Assembly (NCBI RefSeq): GCF_947500065.1
Contig: NZ_CANMQT010000004.1
Coordinates: 496,001 to 560,000, forward strand
Length of the DNA stretch: 64,000 nucleotides
Direction of reading: 5' to 3'
From: an uncultured Aquimarina sp.
GTDB taxonomy: Bacteria; Bacteroidota; Bacteroidia; Flavobacteriales; Flavobacteriaceae
In this document: positions 63,952-64,000 of the stretch, piece after piece
Layout of the letters: each line of letters begins with the position of its first letter
Position numbering within the stretch: the first letter of the stretch is position 1
The notes under the pieces: model-generated
The model's input: the letters and a program-made list of their open reading frames with translations, nothing else
Told to the model about the DNA's origin: nothing
The model's database searches: none
Made by a program: the position numbers and the translations under genes

Positions 63952-64000
63952 TTTAATTGGTTTTTTAACTTTTTTTTAATGAATAAAAAATGGGGTTAAG

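Noticed and set aside
1..64000. tRNA, rRNA, CRISPR arrays, insertion sequences or prophage
   Set aside because: No cloverleaf, rRNA motif, regularly spaced repeat, transposase or phage gene was recognised on either strand.

Overview
The window looks like chromosomal DNA of a marine-type member of the Flavobacteriaceae (Bacteroidota). The base composition is strongly A+T-rich. Several genes are preceded by the Bacteroidota -7 element TAnnTTTG. There is a flavobacterial double-glycine leader peptide, an acyl-CoA-binding protein gene, and the gene orders PASTA-rluD / ddl-coaD and rsfS-ftsH-LUD-cdsA-psd. The genus cannot be fixed from the sequence alone; an Aquimarina-like bacterium is a guess. 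I found no rRNA, tRNA, CRISPR array, transposase or phage gene.

Region by region. (1) 1-3.2 kb: a TPP-dependent 2-keto acid decarboxylase (cut by the left edge) and a flavin amine oxidase, together able to turn an amino acid into an aldehyde. (2) 3.3-9.0 kb: a small glycan locus with a GT-C-like membrane protein, an SDR epimerase, a family 2 glycosyltransferase, a CitE-like lyase and two methyltransferases. (3) 9.1-11.3 kb: an HTTM-type membrane protein with a small partner, and a uracil-DNA-glycosylase-like gene interrupted in frame by a small palindromic repeat. (4) 11.4-17.3 kb: an overlapping MBOAT-SGNH-SGNH O-acylation operon, a cysteine-rich GG-leader peptide and a membrane TPR protein. 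(5) 17.5-24.7 kb: pyruvate carboxylase downstream of a TRAP transporter of the 2-oxoacid (TakP-like) type. (6) 24.8-31.4 kb: yaaA, an SDR protein, a cold-shock protein, an amidohydrolase with an AraC-type regulator, rluD and a PASTA protein. (7) 31.5-39.9 kb, plus strand: ddl, coaD, a lipoprotein with a CBM-like domain, a VOC protein, a DUF1800/DUF1501 pair, an M28 peptidase and a small secreted protein. (8) 39.9-44.8 kb: an LCM-type methyltransferase, then a compact operon of an Lgt paralogue, a Tes-like radical SAM enzyme and a small membrane protein, then a SulP transporter. (9) 44.9-64 kb: an M14 peptidase, an ABC exporter, Nudix/pyrE, birA, rsfS, ftsH, lipid synthesis genes (cdsA, psd, ACBP), valS, DUF1573, an aspartyl protease, an aminotransferase, murB, a Cys-rich small membrane protein and a sigma factor.

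Most of the window is housekeeping or common flavobacterial accessory content. The strongest candidate for an undescribed system is 40.76-43.11 kb: an Lgt-fold protein that has lost the family's key His and Asn, overlapping by 11 bp a radical SAM enzyme with the cysteine pattern of the tetraether lipid synthase (Tes/MJ0619) family, which overlaps by 4 bp a two-helix membrane protein. The combination suggests radical-based chemistry on a membrane lipid or lipid-anchored substrate. Secondary candidates are the amine oxidase/keto acid decarboxylase pair, whose decarboxylase has an altered active site, the orphan GG-leader peptide, and the palindromic repeat that has become part of a coding sequence. 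All functions are inferred from motifs read by eye; no database search was run.
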